DNA of 64,000 nucleotides from Streptomyces sp. CNQ-509 (GTDB taxonomy: Bacteria > Actinomycetota > Actinomycetes > Streptomycetales > Streptomycetaceae). The stretch spans positions 4,101,501-4,165,500 of the forward strand of contig NZ_CP011492.1 of NCBI RefSeq assembly GCF_001011035.1. Direction: 5' to 3'. A model generated the notes under the pieces. It did not search any database and was not told where the DNA came from. It saw only the letters and a list, made by a program, of their open reading frames with translations. The position numbers and the translations under genes are program-made. This document shows, piece after piece, positions 17,336 through 25,224 of the stretch (position 1 is the first letter of the stretch; each line of letters begins with the position of its first letter).

Positions 17336-17950
17336 TGCCCCAGCCTTCGCGGCCCAGTCGTGCCCGCGACCTGCACGAACGTGAGTCGGCGGGATGGGCG
17401 CGGCCGGTGAATCTCTACCCCTGCTTGACCGGTGTTGACCGCCGTGTCTGGCACGGATCTGGCACGGCAGGTCGAGATGACCGAAGTGCACGTTCTGAAC
17501 GGCTGATCCGGAGGGCCGACTGCGAGCCGGAGGTTCTGATCGTGATGGGCGGATTGCATGAGCGAAGGTGCAGGTGTTCGGGCGGCGGCGGGTGCAGGCG
17601 CAGCCCTCCGCGACTACGTCGACGTGGCTGCGGCGCTGACCTCCGGTCGCTACACCAGGACGCAGCGCTCGCCCGCGCCGAGCAACGCGATGAGGGCTTC
17701 GAGCCCGCGATGCTGGCCCAGACGCTGCCGGCCATCGACAGCTTCGATGACGATCAGTTCATCGCCTGCGGCCTCGCCTCGCAGCAGGTGGAGACGCTGG
17801 GTGCCACCCTGAAGAAGTGGGCCGTCGAGACGGAATCGCGTAGCCGGCGCGATCGTACGGTCGGTGCCGCGATGCATGCCCCGTCATGTGTCAGTGGCCG
17901 GTTCAGCTTGCCAAGTCCGTTGGCACTCCCCCTATTGCATGGTCTCCCAG
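17336..17950. other. island end with gene scraps, no intact gene
   Basis: Phage and AICE integrase genes usually lie in this position next to the attachment site, but no recombinase motif is readable on either strand. Plus-strand stretches look protein-like: ALRDYVDVAAALTSGRY (about 17610-17660) and, one frame over, RAEQRDEGFEPAMLAQTLPA and onward to TLGATLKKW (about 17659-17820). Together they suggest one small gene with a frameshift. I do not recognise the family. Confidence 0.45.
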
Positions 17951-19549
17951 CTACCCGCTGGGGATGACACAGTTCTTCGGCTGGGGATCGCCGGTGGGCC
18001 AGCCCAGACCTACGTACTTCAGCTTGCCGCGACCCTCCGTGCCGGGATCTAGCTGGACCACAGCGGCCGGCTTGTCGTACGGGTTTCCGCTGCTGGTCAG
18101 GCAGATCAGGCCGCTGGAGCCGCGGATCCGGAGCTGAGACTGCAGCAGCGGCCACTGGCCGCCGACGTCGCGGGTACTCGGCACGTCATCTGAGCCGCCC
18201 TGCTGCACCTGGTGCAACGCCTCGCCGATGGTGACGAGGCCGTCGTAGACGAGCATGGTGCGGGAGTCGCGGAGGTCGGGGGCGGAGCCGAGGGAGATGT
18301 TTTCGTCCTTTACGGCCTTGATCTCATCCTCCAACTCCTGCAGGGCATCCCTGGGCTCCGTGAGGTACTGGGGGAGCGGCTCGTCGCCGTGTTCTTCCGG
18401 CCACTCCTTGATCTCCGTATCCCACGCGTCCGGGTGTGCCGGCGCGGCGTACTGCACCCTCACCTTCGGCTTCCCGTCCTCACCCCGCAGGCCCTCCCAG
18501 TCCTGCTCTGACAGGTTCTGCCGCAGGGAGGCGGCGTCGGAGCCGCTGATGATGGTGTACTTGCGCGTGCCGCACTCCACCGCGGCGAGTTTGAGCGCGA
18601 AGATCCGCAGGTGCAGGGTACGGCCGGCGAAGTAGATCGTGTCGGCGCGGGAGCCGCAGATACTGTTTGCGATGTGGCCGAACTGGTTGCCGGTCGTGCC
18701 GGGTTCGTCCAGGGCCGGGGACTCGAACGGGATCGCCGCCTGGCCGGCCGGGCCCACCTCCTCGATGCTGCTGAATGCATCCGCCAGTGACTCCACGTAG
18801 CTGTCCTCGCGGGAGTCGTAGACCAGCACGGTCCGCTCGTCCCTGCGGCCCTGCTCGCCGTTGAAGTCCGCCAGCGCCCGGGCGGCTGCGCCGTTGGTGG
18901 AGATGATCCGGGCCAGGCCGGGGAATGTCGGCCGGTCCGTGCCGTCGGCATTGTCCTTGTTCGCGAGCCGGTCGCCGCTGATCCGGGAGCCGAGGACCGG
19001 GATCCGGTGCTCGGTCAGGCGCTTGATGGCCGCCTCGGTGGTGTCGAGGCTGAGGTTGAAGCCGGTGACGGCGCGCAGCCGGTCCGACCTCGACTCGGCC
19101 ATGTCCAGGAGGGTGTCCACCACCTGCTTCTGGTGGCGGTAGTAGCGGCCGGGGTTGGCGAGCACCAGGCGGATCTTCGGGGGTTCGCCGACGCCCTTGT
19201 TGACGTGCCGCTGGCCCAGGTAGGCGCCCTGGAGGTCGCTGCGGATCTCCCGCCGGGTCGCGGGGTTGTCCGACTGGAGCGGGAGCACCATGGCCACGGT
19301 GACGTGGGGTTCGTCCTCGACCCGGTTGTTCTCGGTGGCGATCGCGCGGGCCACATCGCGGATCTCAGGCGTGCCGAAGTCATAACCCTCCGCCGTGACG
19401 CCGATGCATTCTCCGTCGATCTTCTCGACCCCGTCGGCGCAGGTGTCCGGCTCCTGGGCCTCCTCGTAGATCTTCACGCCGCCACAGATGACCGCCACCA
19501 CGGCGGCCGCGGCCAGCAGTCCGATGAGCAGCTTCAACCACCTGGGCAT
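17951..19549 (-). CDS. membrane-anchored type I periplasmic-binding-fold protein
   Basis: A 532-residue protein with one N-terminal membrane segment (WLKLLIGLLAAAAVVAVICG) right after MPR, followed by an extracellular domain. That domain has the look of branched-chain amino acid receptor proteins (Peripla_BP_6): VTVAMVLPLQSDNP at strand 1, ITGFNLSLDTTEA-type middle, RTVLVYDSREDSYVESLADA for the second lobe, and a late MLVYDGLVTIGEAL. It lacks a lipobox, and no permease genes are near. ATG 19549 has GGAGGAGGT 8 bases upstream and lies 5 bp after the stop of the ATPase gene, so both are one operon. I infer a sensor or receptor working with that ATPase instead of a transporter part. Confidence 0.78.
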   Translation of the reverse strand: MPRWLKLLIGLLAAAAVVAVICGGVKIYEEAQEPDTCADGVEKIDGECIGVTAEGYDFGTPEIRDVARAIATENNRVEDEPHVTVAMVLPLQSDNPATRREIRSDLQGAYLGQRHVNKGVGEPPKIRLVLANPGRYYRHQKQVVDTLLDMAESRSDRLRAVTGFNLSLDTTEAAIKRLTEHRIPVLGSRISGDRLANKDNADGTDRPTFPGLARIISTNGAAARALADFNGEQGRRDERTVLVYDSREDSYVESLADAFSSIEEVGPAGQAAIPFESPALDEPGTTGNQFGHIANSICGSRADTIYFAGRTLHLRIFALKLAAVECGTRKYTIISGSDAASLRQNLSEQDWEGLRGEDGKPKVRVQYAAPAHPDAWDTEIKEWPEEHGDEPLPQYLTEPRDALQELEDEIKAVKDENISLGSAPDLRDSRTMLVYDGLVTIGEALHQVQQGGSDDVPSTRDVGGQWPLLQSQLRIRGSSGLICLTSSGNPYDKPAAVVQLDPGTEGRGKLKYVGLGWPTGDPQPKNCVIPSG

Positions 19550-19554
19550 CCGCG

Positions 19555-21747
19555 TTACCTCCTCCGACCCATCTGATGGGTGCACGTGCAGCGCAGCAGC
19601 GGCTGCTGATTGGCCACCAGGCCAGGCCAGTCGGCCGTGGCGGCGACGAGCCGCCCCGCCCCGTCGAAGCCCATGGTCGCGAGCAGATTCAGCAACGTGG
19701 TCAGCGCGCCGGCCATCTCCTCCCCGGTCGGGCGGGTGCGCTCCTCGCACAGCCACACCGCATGCAGCAGCCGGTCGACGGTGACGTCCAGCGGCTCGCC
19801 CTCCATCGACACCCGTCCGAGGGCCCGCTGCCTGCGGGCGTCCGCTCCGAGGAGGTACGGTGCCTGGGCGATCTCGAGCAGCTCCGCGCACCACGCCTCC
19901 GGTCGGCCGGGGAGCCGACGCACCAGGTGGCGGACCACGTCCGGTACGCCGCCGGAGACCAGGTGGTGGTTGAGGTGGTGGGCCGTGGGGGAGCGGAAGG
20001 CGGGGGGCGCTTCATCCGGTAGGGAGGCAGCAAGGTCGGCCGCGGCGGCCGGCTCGGGTGGATAGTGGTCGCGCAGCAGTTGGTGGTCGGCGTTCCACGC
20101 GGCGCCGTCGGGGAGCAGCCCGTACAACCGGTGCAGCAGCAGCTGGCGCAGCCCGAAGTCCCCGATGAAGTGCCGCTCGCAGCGCGGCCAGCCCGTATCG
20201 AGAAGCAGCCTGGAGACCTGGGCCGCGGTCAGCGGGTCCACGTGGCCCTGCTGGTAGTGGCGGAGCAGGACATCCGCACACTCGGGGTCGTGGGCGATCG
20301 ACAGGTGGGTGAGCAGGTCCAGCCAGTGGTCCTCGTGCTGAGCCGGCAGCTTCGTCGGCAACTCCCGCTCGATCAGCTCCTCAAGCAGTACGTCCGCGAC
20401 CGGTCGCTCGGCGGCTCCGCTCTCGCGCAGCGGGGCGGCGAGCAGGTCGCGGTCGTTGGCGTCGGGCGGCATCTGGAAAGACTTGGCGGCCGCGGCGAGG
20501 CGCATTACCGAGTGCAACCGCCCGCTGCTCAGCCGCGCCACCGCGGAGTCGAGGCGCAGGGCGTTGGCGCCGCCGGTCGGCGCGCCGAGGGAGCGCAGCC
20601 GCGCGGTCTCCTCGCCGATCTGGACGCCGCTGAGATACGGCATGCGTAGCTGCAGCACCCCGTCCGCGAGCACCGCCTGATTGGCGCCGCCCGGCGCGCC
20701 CGTCGTGCGCCTGGTCCACGTTGCCGGATAGCCGTCGGTGGGCCGGAACGCCGCCGGCGGCTCCACCTCGTCCGGGGGCAGCCCGGCGTGCAGGAACTCC
20801 CCGCCGTCCGCGCGGCGCGCCGTACCGACGACCACTGTGCGGTCGCGCTGCCCGTCGCGGCGGTCGGCGAGCACGGCCCGTAACAGCCCCTGGCCGAGCG
20901 GCGCGTCGGCGTGGTCGAGGAGCAGGCCAGGGCGGCCGACGCGGCGCATATAGCCGCTCGCGGAAGCGTAGTCGGCCTCCAGGTCTTCACGCAGCACGCG
21001 GAAGAGGAAGTCCTCGGCGGGCCGACGGGCCTCGCCGCCGGCGTGGAAGTCGGCGGCGAGGTTCATCAGCCCGTGCTTGGGCTGCCCCGCGGCCCCGGGG
21101 TACGCGCCGTAGATCCGCTCCAGCTCCGCCCGGCCGCGGTGCGCGGACCGCTTGATCAGCTCGTCCGCCACGGCATTGAGGACGGCCGCCGGATACGGGC
21201 CGAGGGCCACCCCGGCCCAGGCCATCAGGAGATTGCGGATTCCCCCTTGGATGACGCCACTCCAGAAGTCGCCCGCCCGCAGCCCGAACGCCCGCCGCCG
21301 CTGGGCTATCTGCTCGTACCGCTCCACCTCCGTCGCCACCGCCTCTGCGGTGCCTTGACGCACGCCGGTCGCGAGCACCGCCAGACCCGGGAAGAGTCGC
21401 GGGAAGGTGAACGAGCCGCCCGTTCCCTTCCAGGTCCGCAGCCGCCCGGCCACCTCGAACAGCGCCTCGGTGGCCGCCGACCGGGCGTCGGGCTCGGTGC
21501 GGGCGCGGGCGGCATACATCTCCTTGCGGCAGTCCAGGTAGATCACCGGCACCTCGGTCGCGAAGTGGTCGCGCACGGCATGCAGCAGGCGCGTCTTACC
21601 CATGCCGGGGCCGCCGTTGAGGAGCACCACGGGGAGGTCGTCCTCGTAGAGCAACTTCCGTCCGGAGCCCGACGGCGACCGCCCGAAGAGATGGGCGAAG
21701 AAACCCTTCTCGCCCAGCAGGCTGCCGAACCCCACTTCTCCAGGCAC
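19555..21747 (-). CDS. large P-loop (STAND/AAA-like) ATPase, island cargo
   Basis: A 730-residue protein. Walker A is NGGPGMGKTRLLHAV at about residues 44-58, and a Walker-B-like LLLDHADAPLGQ follows near residue 270. Between them is a semi-hydrophobic stretch (NLLMAWAGVALGPYPAAVLN) that might touch the membrane. The C-terminal 350 residues are helical and repeat-like. The GTG at 21747 is chosen because GGGGAGA lies 7 bases upstream; the extra 72 residues of a longer frame are composition-driven. The next gene downstream, 5 bp away, is a membrane-anchored binding-fold protein. ATPases of this sort in actinomycetes are often conflict or signalling modules. The actual role is unknown. Confidence 0.75.
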   Translation of the reverse strand: MPGEVGFGSLLGEKGFFAHLFGRSPSGSGRKLLYEDDLPVVLLNGGPGMGKTRLLHAVRDHFATEVPVIYLDCRKEMYAARARTEPDARSAATEALFEVAGRLRTWKGTGGSFTFPRLFPGLAVLATGVRQGTAEAVATEVERYEQIAQRRRAFGLRAGDFWSGVIQGGIRNLLMAWAGVALGPYPAAVLNAVADELIKRSAHRGRAELERIYGAYPGAAGQPKHGLMNLAADFHAGGEARRPAEDFLFRVLREDLEADYASASGYMRRVGRPGLLLDHADAPLGQGLLRAVLADRRDGQRDRTVVVGTARRADGGEFLHAGLPPDEVEPPAAFRPTDGYPATWTRRTTGAPGGANQAVLADGVLQLRMPYLSGVQIGEETARLRSLGAPTGGANALRLDSAVARLSSGRLHSVMRLAAAAKSFQMPPDANDRDLLAAPLRESGAAERPVADVLLEELIERELPTKLPAQHEDHWLDLLTHLSIAHDPECADVLLRHYQQGHVDPLTAAQVSRLLLDTGWPRCERHFIGDFGLRQLLLHRLYGLLPDGAAWNADHQLLRDHYPPEPAAAADLAASLPDEAPPAFRSPTAHHLNHHLVSGGVPDVVRHLVRRLPGRPEAWCAELLEIAQAPYLLGADARRQRALGRVSMEGEPLDVTVDRLLHAVWLCEERTRPTGEEMAGALTTLLNLLATMGFDGAGRLVAATADWPGLVANQQPLLRCTCTHQMGRRR

Positions 21748-22014
21748 GCACTCTCCCCTGGGCTGCGCCCCGCGTGGAAGGGGCGGACGAGTGACCCATG
21801 TGGCAGAGAACGTTAGCGAACAGCATCGAAAACGTCTGAGAAATACCCACCTCAGCAGAGGAGTTGGCGCATTCACACCCCCTCCCCCCCAGGCCGCCTC
21901 CTCATGGACGGTGAAGCGGGGCACCGCCAGGCTCACTCTGGCCCGTCGAGTAGGCAGAGGCAAGGTTGCTCGTATGTCGCGCGCAATCGCCGGTGCGCGC
22001 TGCTGAGTGCGGGG

Positions 22015-22495
22015 CTATGCCGTGGCCGAAAGCGGGTCCACTCCGTTGTCGTCGGTGGCAACGATCGCCTCGGTCACTCCCGAGTAGCGCAACGTGAGTC
22101 CGTGCTCGTCTTCTCCGCCACAGCACAGCAGACGTAGATCGAATGTGGAGGGTGTCGGCGGCGTCGGTGGCCGGGAAGTCAGCTTGAGATCCGGCAGGAA
22201 GGTCCTCGACGATTTGCGGCAGAGCCGCCAGATATGTGCTCGGGTCGTGCCACACGGCCCCCGGTCCTGCCGCGCCTGAGTCATCCCGGCGGATCCTCAA
22301 ACCGGAGCGCGCCGCCAGATCGACGGTCATGGTCCAGCCGTCCTCGCGGTTCTCCTCCGAGCCGGAACTCCATCCGGGAGGGGGCGGGCCGATGAGCGCA
22401 GCAAGTCTTACGAGTTCGCGTGCGTGCTCGTCTGCCCTGGGCAACGTGGCCAATTCCTCGTCGTCCATGAACGTGTGAGGCGCCGCCGCGCCCAT
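22015..22495 (-). pseudogene. broken small gene upstream of the ATPase (frameshift)
   Basis: From an ATG at 22495, preceded by AGGCAGGGA, the frame reads MGAAAPHTFMDDEELATLPR and onward to STYLAALPQIVEDLPAG. It then turns to Arg-rich filler, while a different frame takes over as STFDLRLLCCGGEDEHGLTL and ends DPLSATA at 22015. The two halves read naturally only with a frameshift between about 22210 and 22150. No family recognised. It lies between a small coiled-coil-like gene (overlapping) and the ATPase gene, so it was probably part of the same operon. Confidence 0.5.
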
Positions 22496-22710
22496 GCGCG
22501 TCCCTGCCTCTTGGTGCGCTGCTCGATGTCGGCTCCGTTGAGTGCGTTCAACTCCTCCATGCGCTGTTGCTCGGCTTCGGATTCCCGTAAGAGGACTGCC
22601 GAGGCCCGGGCCAGCTCCGACAATCTCTCGGTGATCTCGTGATCACTCATGCCCTGGCGTGCCCCGGTCGACGGAGGCTTCGCGCCGGTAGGTGTTGCGT
22701 CACCGGTCAT
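22408..22710 (-). CDS. 100-residue helical small protein, unrecognised
   Basis: ATG 22710 has GAGGGAG about 7 bases upstream. The product has a Gly/Pro-rich opening and then a clear helical, heptad-like part (SDHEITERLSELARASAVLL, then RESEAEQQRMEELNALNG). The last 30 residues are Arg/Trp-rich and overlap the start of the next ORF in another frame, so the true end may be altered by a frameshift that splits one longer gene in two. It is the first gene of the island operon after the tRNA. Confidence 0.5.
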   Translation of the reverse strand: MTGDATPTGAKPPSTGARQGMSDHEITERLSELARASAVLLRESEAEQQRMEELNALNGADIEQRTKRQGRAWARRRLTRSWTTRNWPRCPGQTSTHANS

Positions 22711-22955
22711 GTCGTACTCCCTCGGGAGGAGAAGATGACACTGGTGTGGGGACCGTTGGGCATCCGGACGGTAGTACGCCGGCCGGCGGGCCCGAAGCGT
22801 AACCGGCGGTATTCCACGCGGAGGGGCATCGCCGTGCTCGGGGCCGACCGGAACTCCGCGGGCGGCATGAGGGAGTACGGCCCGTGCGGATGGGGGTCCC
22901 AGCCGCTGATCGGTCCTGGAGATCCAGCGTGACCGCGAGTTTCGGGAAACACGAA

Positions 22956-22980
22956 AGGCCCGGGTCGCTGACCTGGGCCT
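22956..22980 (-). terminator. tRNA-Gly terminator (island-borne)
   Basis: An 11-bp stem AGGCCCGGGTC / GACCTGGGCCT with one mismatch and a GCT loop, 7 bp beyond the CCA end of tRNA-Gly on the minus strand. Confidence 0.7.
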
Positions 22981-22986
22981 TCTGTC

Positions 22987-23030
22987 TGGAGCGGGCGACG
23001 GGAATCGAACCCGCGCTCTGAGCTTGGGAA
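22987..23030 (-). repeat. proximal attachment-site copy (44-bp direct repeat) within tRNA-Gly
   Basis: This is the second copy of the repeat found at 17292-17335. It forms the 3' half of the intact tRNA gene; identity stops inside the anticodon stem at 23031. Confidence 0.85.
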
Positions 23031-23060
23031 GCTCATGTTCTACCATTAAACTACGCCCGC
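22987..23060 (-). tRNA. tRNA-Gly (anticodon CCC)
   Basis: The minus strand folds as a complete cloverleaf. The acceptor is GCGGGCG / CGCCCGC, the D arm contains GTTTAATGGTAGAAC, and the anticodon arm is TGAGC-TTCCCAA-GCTCA with CCC at positions 34-36. The T arm is GCGGG-TTCGATT-CCCGT, and CCA is encoded. The 3' half is contributed by the integrated island. Confidence 0.95.
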
Positions 23061-23261
23061 GTAGAGCGCCCCTGGGGCGCTTCGCTGTCACTCTACCGTA
23101 TGTGCGCCCCCCGGCGAGGTCGTCGGGGGGCTGTTGGCGTTGTGGGGTGGAGGTGCCGGGGTGGGGCGGGAGTTGGGGTTACCTTGAGGCGGGGGGTGGT
23201 GTGTGGGGTGGGGGGTTCGTCCCGTAGTGTGGCATTTATTGCGTTACGGGGAAGGAGCCTG

Positions 23262-23432
23262 ATGGAGACCACCGTCGTCCGATGTGCCGAAGGGCACGTC
23301 TTCAGCACCGCCTCGCTCCCGATGCAGAACGTCGGCGCCGCCCGGCGGATCGGGTCCGGTGGGCTCGTGCGGTGTCCGCGGTGTGCGCGGTTGCGGAACG
23401 TCGTGCCGGTGGGCAAGGGCGAGACGCGGTAG
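23262..23432 (+). CDS. small zinc-ribbon-like protein
   Basis: A 56-residue product starting METTVVRCAEGHVFSTASLP with a later VRCPRCARLRN. The C..GH...CxxC layout suggests one bound zinc. The ATG has GAAGGAG 4 bases upstream. It sits 28 bp before dcd on the same strand, and similar tiny ribbons precede dcd in relatives as far as I recall. Function unknown. Confidence 0.7.
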   Translation: METTVVRCAEGHVFSTASLPMQNVGAARRIGSGGLVRCPRCARLRNVVPVGKGETR

Positions 23433-23460
23433 CCCGCCGGGCAGCCGGTAGGGTCGGGGC

Positions 23461-24036
23461 GTGCTGCTCTCTGACAAGGACATCCGGACCGAAGTCGACG
23501 CCGGGCGGGTCCGGATCGAGCCCTTCGAGGACGCGATGATCCAGCCGTCCAGCGTGGACGTACGCCTCGACCGCTACTTCCGGGTGTTCGAGAACCACCG
23601 CTATCCCCACATCGACCCCGCCGTCGAACAGAGCGACCTCACGCGGCTCGTGGAGCCCGAGGGCGACGAGTGCTTCATCCTGCACCCCGGGGAGTTCGTG
23701 CTGGCTTCGACGTACGAGGTCATCTCGCTGCCCGACGACATCGCCTCCCGGCTCGAGGGCAAGTCCAGCCTCGGGCGGCTCGGGCTGCTCACGCACTCCA
23801 CCGCCGGCTTCATCGACCCCGGGTTCAGCGGGCACGTCACGCTGGAGCTCTCCAACGTCGCCACGCTGCCCATCAAGCTGTGGCCGGGCATGAAGATCGG
23901 GCAGCTCTGCATGTTCCGGCTCAGCTCACCCGCCGAGCACCCCTACGGGTCCGCCAAGTACGGCTCCCGGTATCAGGGGCAGCGCGGGCCCACGCCCTCG
24001 CGGTCGTACCAGAACTTCCACCGGACCGTGATCTGA
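23461..24036 (+). CDS. dcd: dCTP deaminase
   Basis: A 191-residue cytoplasmic enzyme that deaminates dCTP to dUTP (possibly a bifunctional form giving dUMP), feeding thymidylate synthesis. Family marks are the start MLLSDKDIRTEV, the substrate loop GKSSLGRLGLLTHSTAGFID with PGFSGHVTLELSN, and the C-terminal GSAKYGSRYQGQRGPTPSRS. Length equals that of the actinobacterial homotrimeric enzymes. The GTG start is the only one that keeps the conserved N-terminus. Confidence 0.96.
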   Translation: MLLSDKDIRTEVDAGRVRIEPFEDAMIQPSSVDVRLDRYFRVFENHRYPHIDPAVEQSDLTRLVEPEGDECFILHPGEFVLASTYEVISLPDDIASRLEGKSSLGRLGLLTHSTAGFIDPGFSGHVTLELSNVATLPIKLWPGMKIGQLCMFRLSSPAEHPYGSAKYGSRYQGQRGPTPSRSYQNFHRTVI

Positions 24037-24052
24037 CGACGCCCGTAGCGGC

Positions 24053-24925
24053 TCAGAGCGTGCCCAGTTTGAAGAGCGCCAGCAGTGCCACCAACTGGAT
24101 CGAGCACGCCCCCAGCGCCCGCGGCCACGGCAGGTCGTGCGACTTGCTCACCATCGACGTCAGCAGCACCCCCGCCGCCAGCCACGTCAGCCAGCCGACG
24201 CCCTGCGCGAACGCGTGCTCCCCGCCGATGAACATCGCGATCAGCAGCCGCGGCGCGTCCGTGAGCGCCACGATCAGCATCGCCAGCCCCACCGTCGGCG
24301 CCAGGGCCCCCGCGCCGCCCAGGTTGCGGGCGAGGGTGTGCGTGACCGTGCCCATCACCAGGCCGCTGAGCGTGACCGCGATGCCCGTGACGACGATCCA
24401 CGGGATGCTCGCCGAGATCGTGGAGTTGAGCACCTCGTCGCGCGCCTGCTCCAGGCCGAAGACCGCGAGCAGGCCGTAGAGGAAGCTCACCGTGAGCGCG
24501 GGGCCCCACATGCTGTGGTCGCGCATCTGCCAGAACGTGCGGTTCGGGTGGAAGACGATCCCGCTGAGCAGGTCCTTCCAGTGCAGCCGCGGGCCTACGG
24601 GCGGGGCCGCCGCCTCGCCGGCGCGGTAGACGTGGCCGTCTTGGTACGGACCGTAGTCGTCCGGCACCCCGCCGACGCCGTACGGCTGGGTGTTGCCGGG
24701 GCGGTCGGCGGCGTACGGGTCGTGGCCGCCGTAGTACTCGGGACCCGGGCCGTGGCTGCCGGGGGGCTGGCGCCACTGGGCGCCGTGCGGCTGCCCGTGC
24801 CCCTGCCCGTGCGGCGGCGGGGGACCGCCGTACTGCGGACCGCCGTAAGGCGGGGGGCCGCCCTGGGGCGGGCCCTGCGGCCGCCCCTGCTGCCGACTGC
24901 CGTGGGGCTCGCGTCCCCGGCCCAT
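24053..24925 (-). CDS. Yip1-domain membrane protein with Pro/Gly-rich N-terminal tail
   Basis: A 290-residue protein. The first 115 residues are cytoplasmic, disordered and rich in Gly, Pro, Gln and Tyr. The Yip1 domain follows (LHWKDLLSGIVFHPNRTFWQMRD, each half typical), with about five membrane segments such as WIVVTGIAVTLSGLVMGTVT and LIVALTDAPRLLIAMFIGG. ATG 24925 has GCAGGA 6 bases before it; a GTG 15 bp upstream is possible. It is convergent with dcd. Function is unknown, as for most bacterial Yip1 proteins. Confidence 0.82.
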   Translation of the reverse strand: MGRGREPHGSRQQGRPQGPPQGGPPPYGGPQYGGPPPPHGQGHGQPHGAQWRQPPGSHGPGPEYYGGHDPYAADRPGNTQPYGVGGVPDDYGPYQDGHVYRAGEAAAPPVGPRLHWKDLLSGIVFHPNRTFWQMRDHSMWGPALTVSFLYGLLAVFGLEQARDEVLNSTISASIPWIVVTGIAVTLSGLVMGTVTHTLARNLGGAGALAPTVGLAMLIVALTDAPRLLIAMFIGGEHAFAQGVGWLTWLAAGVLLTSMVSKSHDLPWPRALGACSIQLVALLALFKLGTL

Positions 24926-25224
24926 TCTGAATCCTGCCACGCGATCGAACGTACCTGGTCTTGCCCGCCGAGGTCACCGGGGCCCGGGAATACGGGGGAT
25001 GTTTATGGCCAAGACGGTACTTCCCGTAGGGGATCCGCCCTACTGGTCCGGGGTGGGCGGGGTGGATGGTGTGGGGGGTCACAGGGGTGGGGGCGCGCAC
25101 GGTGCGGGCTCCCTGGCATGAGCCAGGGCCCGGCCGGGGGAGGTCCGGGCCCTGGCCGTCTCTGCGGCAGCGGCAGCAGCGGGGGCGCTGCGGTACGTCG
25201 CCGTCCCTGCGGCGCCGCGCGTCC

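Larger units (their letters stand above)
17292..23030 (-). mobile_element. 5.7-kb genomic island integrated in tRNA-Gly(CCC)
   Basis: The segment is bounded by 44-bp perfect direct repeats of the 3' half of tRNA-Gly (17292-17335 and 22987-23030). This is the footprint of site-specific integration by a tyrosine recombinase of AICE or phage type. The intact tRNA is rebuilt at the right end (22987-23060), with the element supplying its 3' half and a new terminator. Cargo on the minus strand: a small protein, a broken ORF, a P-loop ATPase and a membrane-anchored periplasmic-binding-fold protein. I found no integrase, excisionase or replication gene, so the element looks immobile, or its recombinase has decayed in the unreadable 17336-17950 stretch. 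Confidence 0.8.

Noticed and set aside
17292..17344. A possible second tRNA-Gly
   Set aside because: Only the 3' half is present, with no acceptor 5' strand, D arm or complete anticodon arm; it is an attachment-site duplicate.
22735..22932. A 65-residue plus-strand ORF before tRNA-Gly
   Set aside because: Basic, low-information composition with no ribosome site conserved to a family; may be chance.
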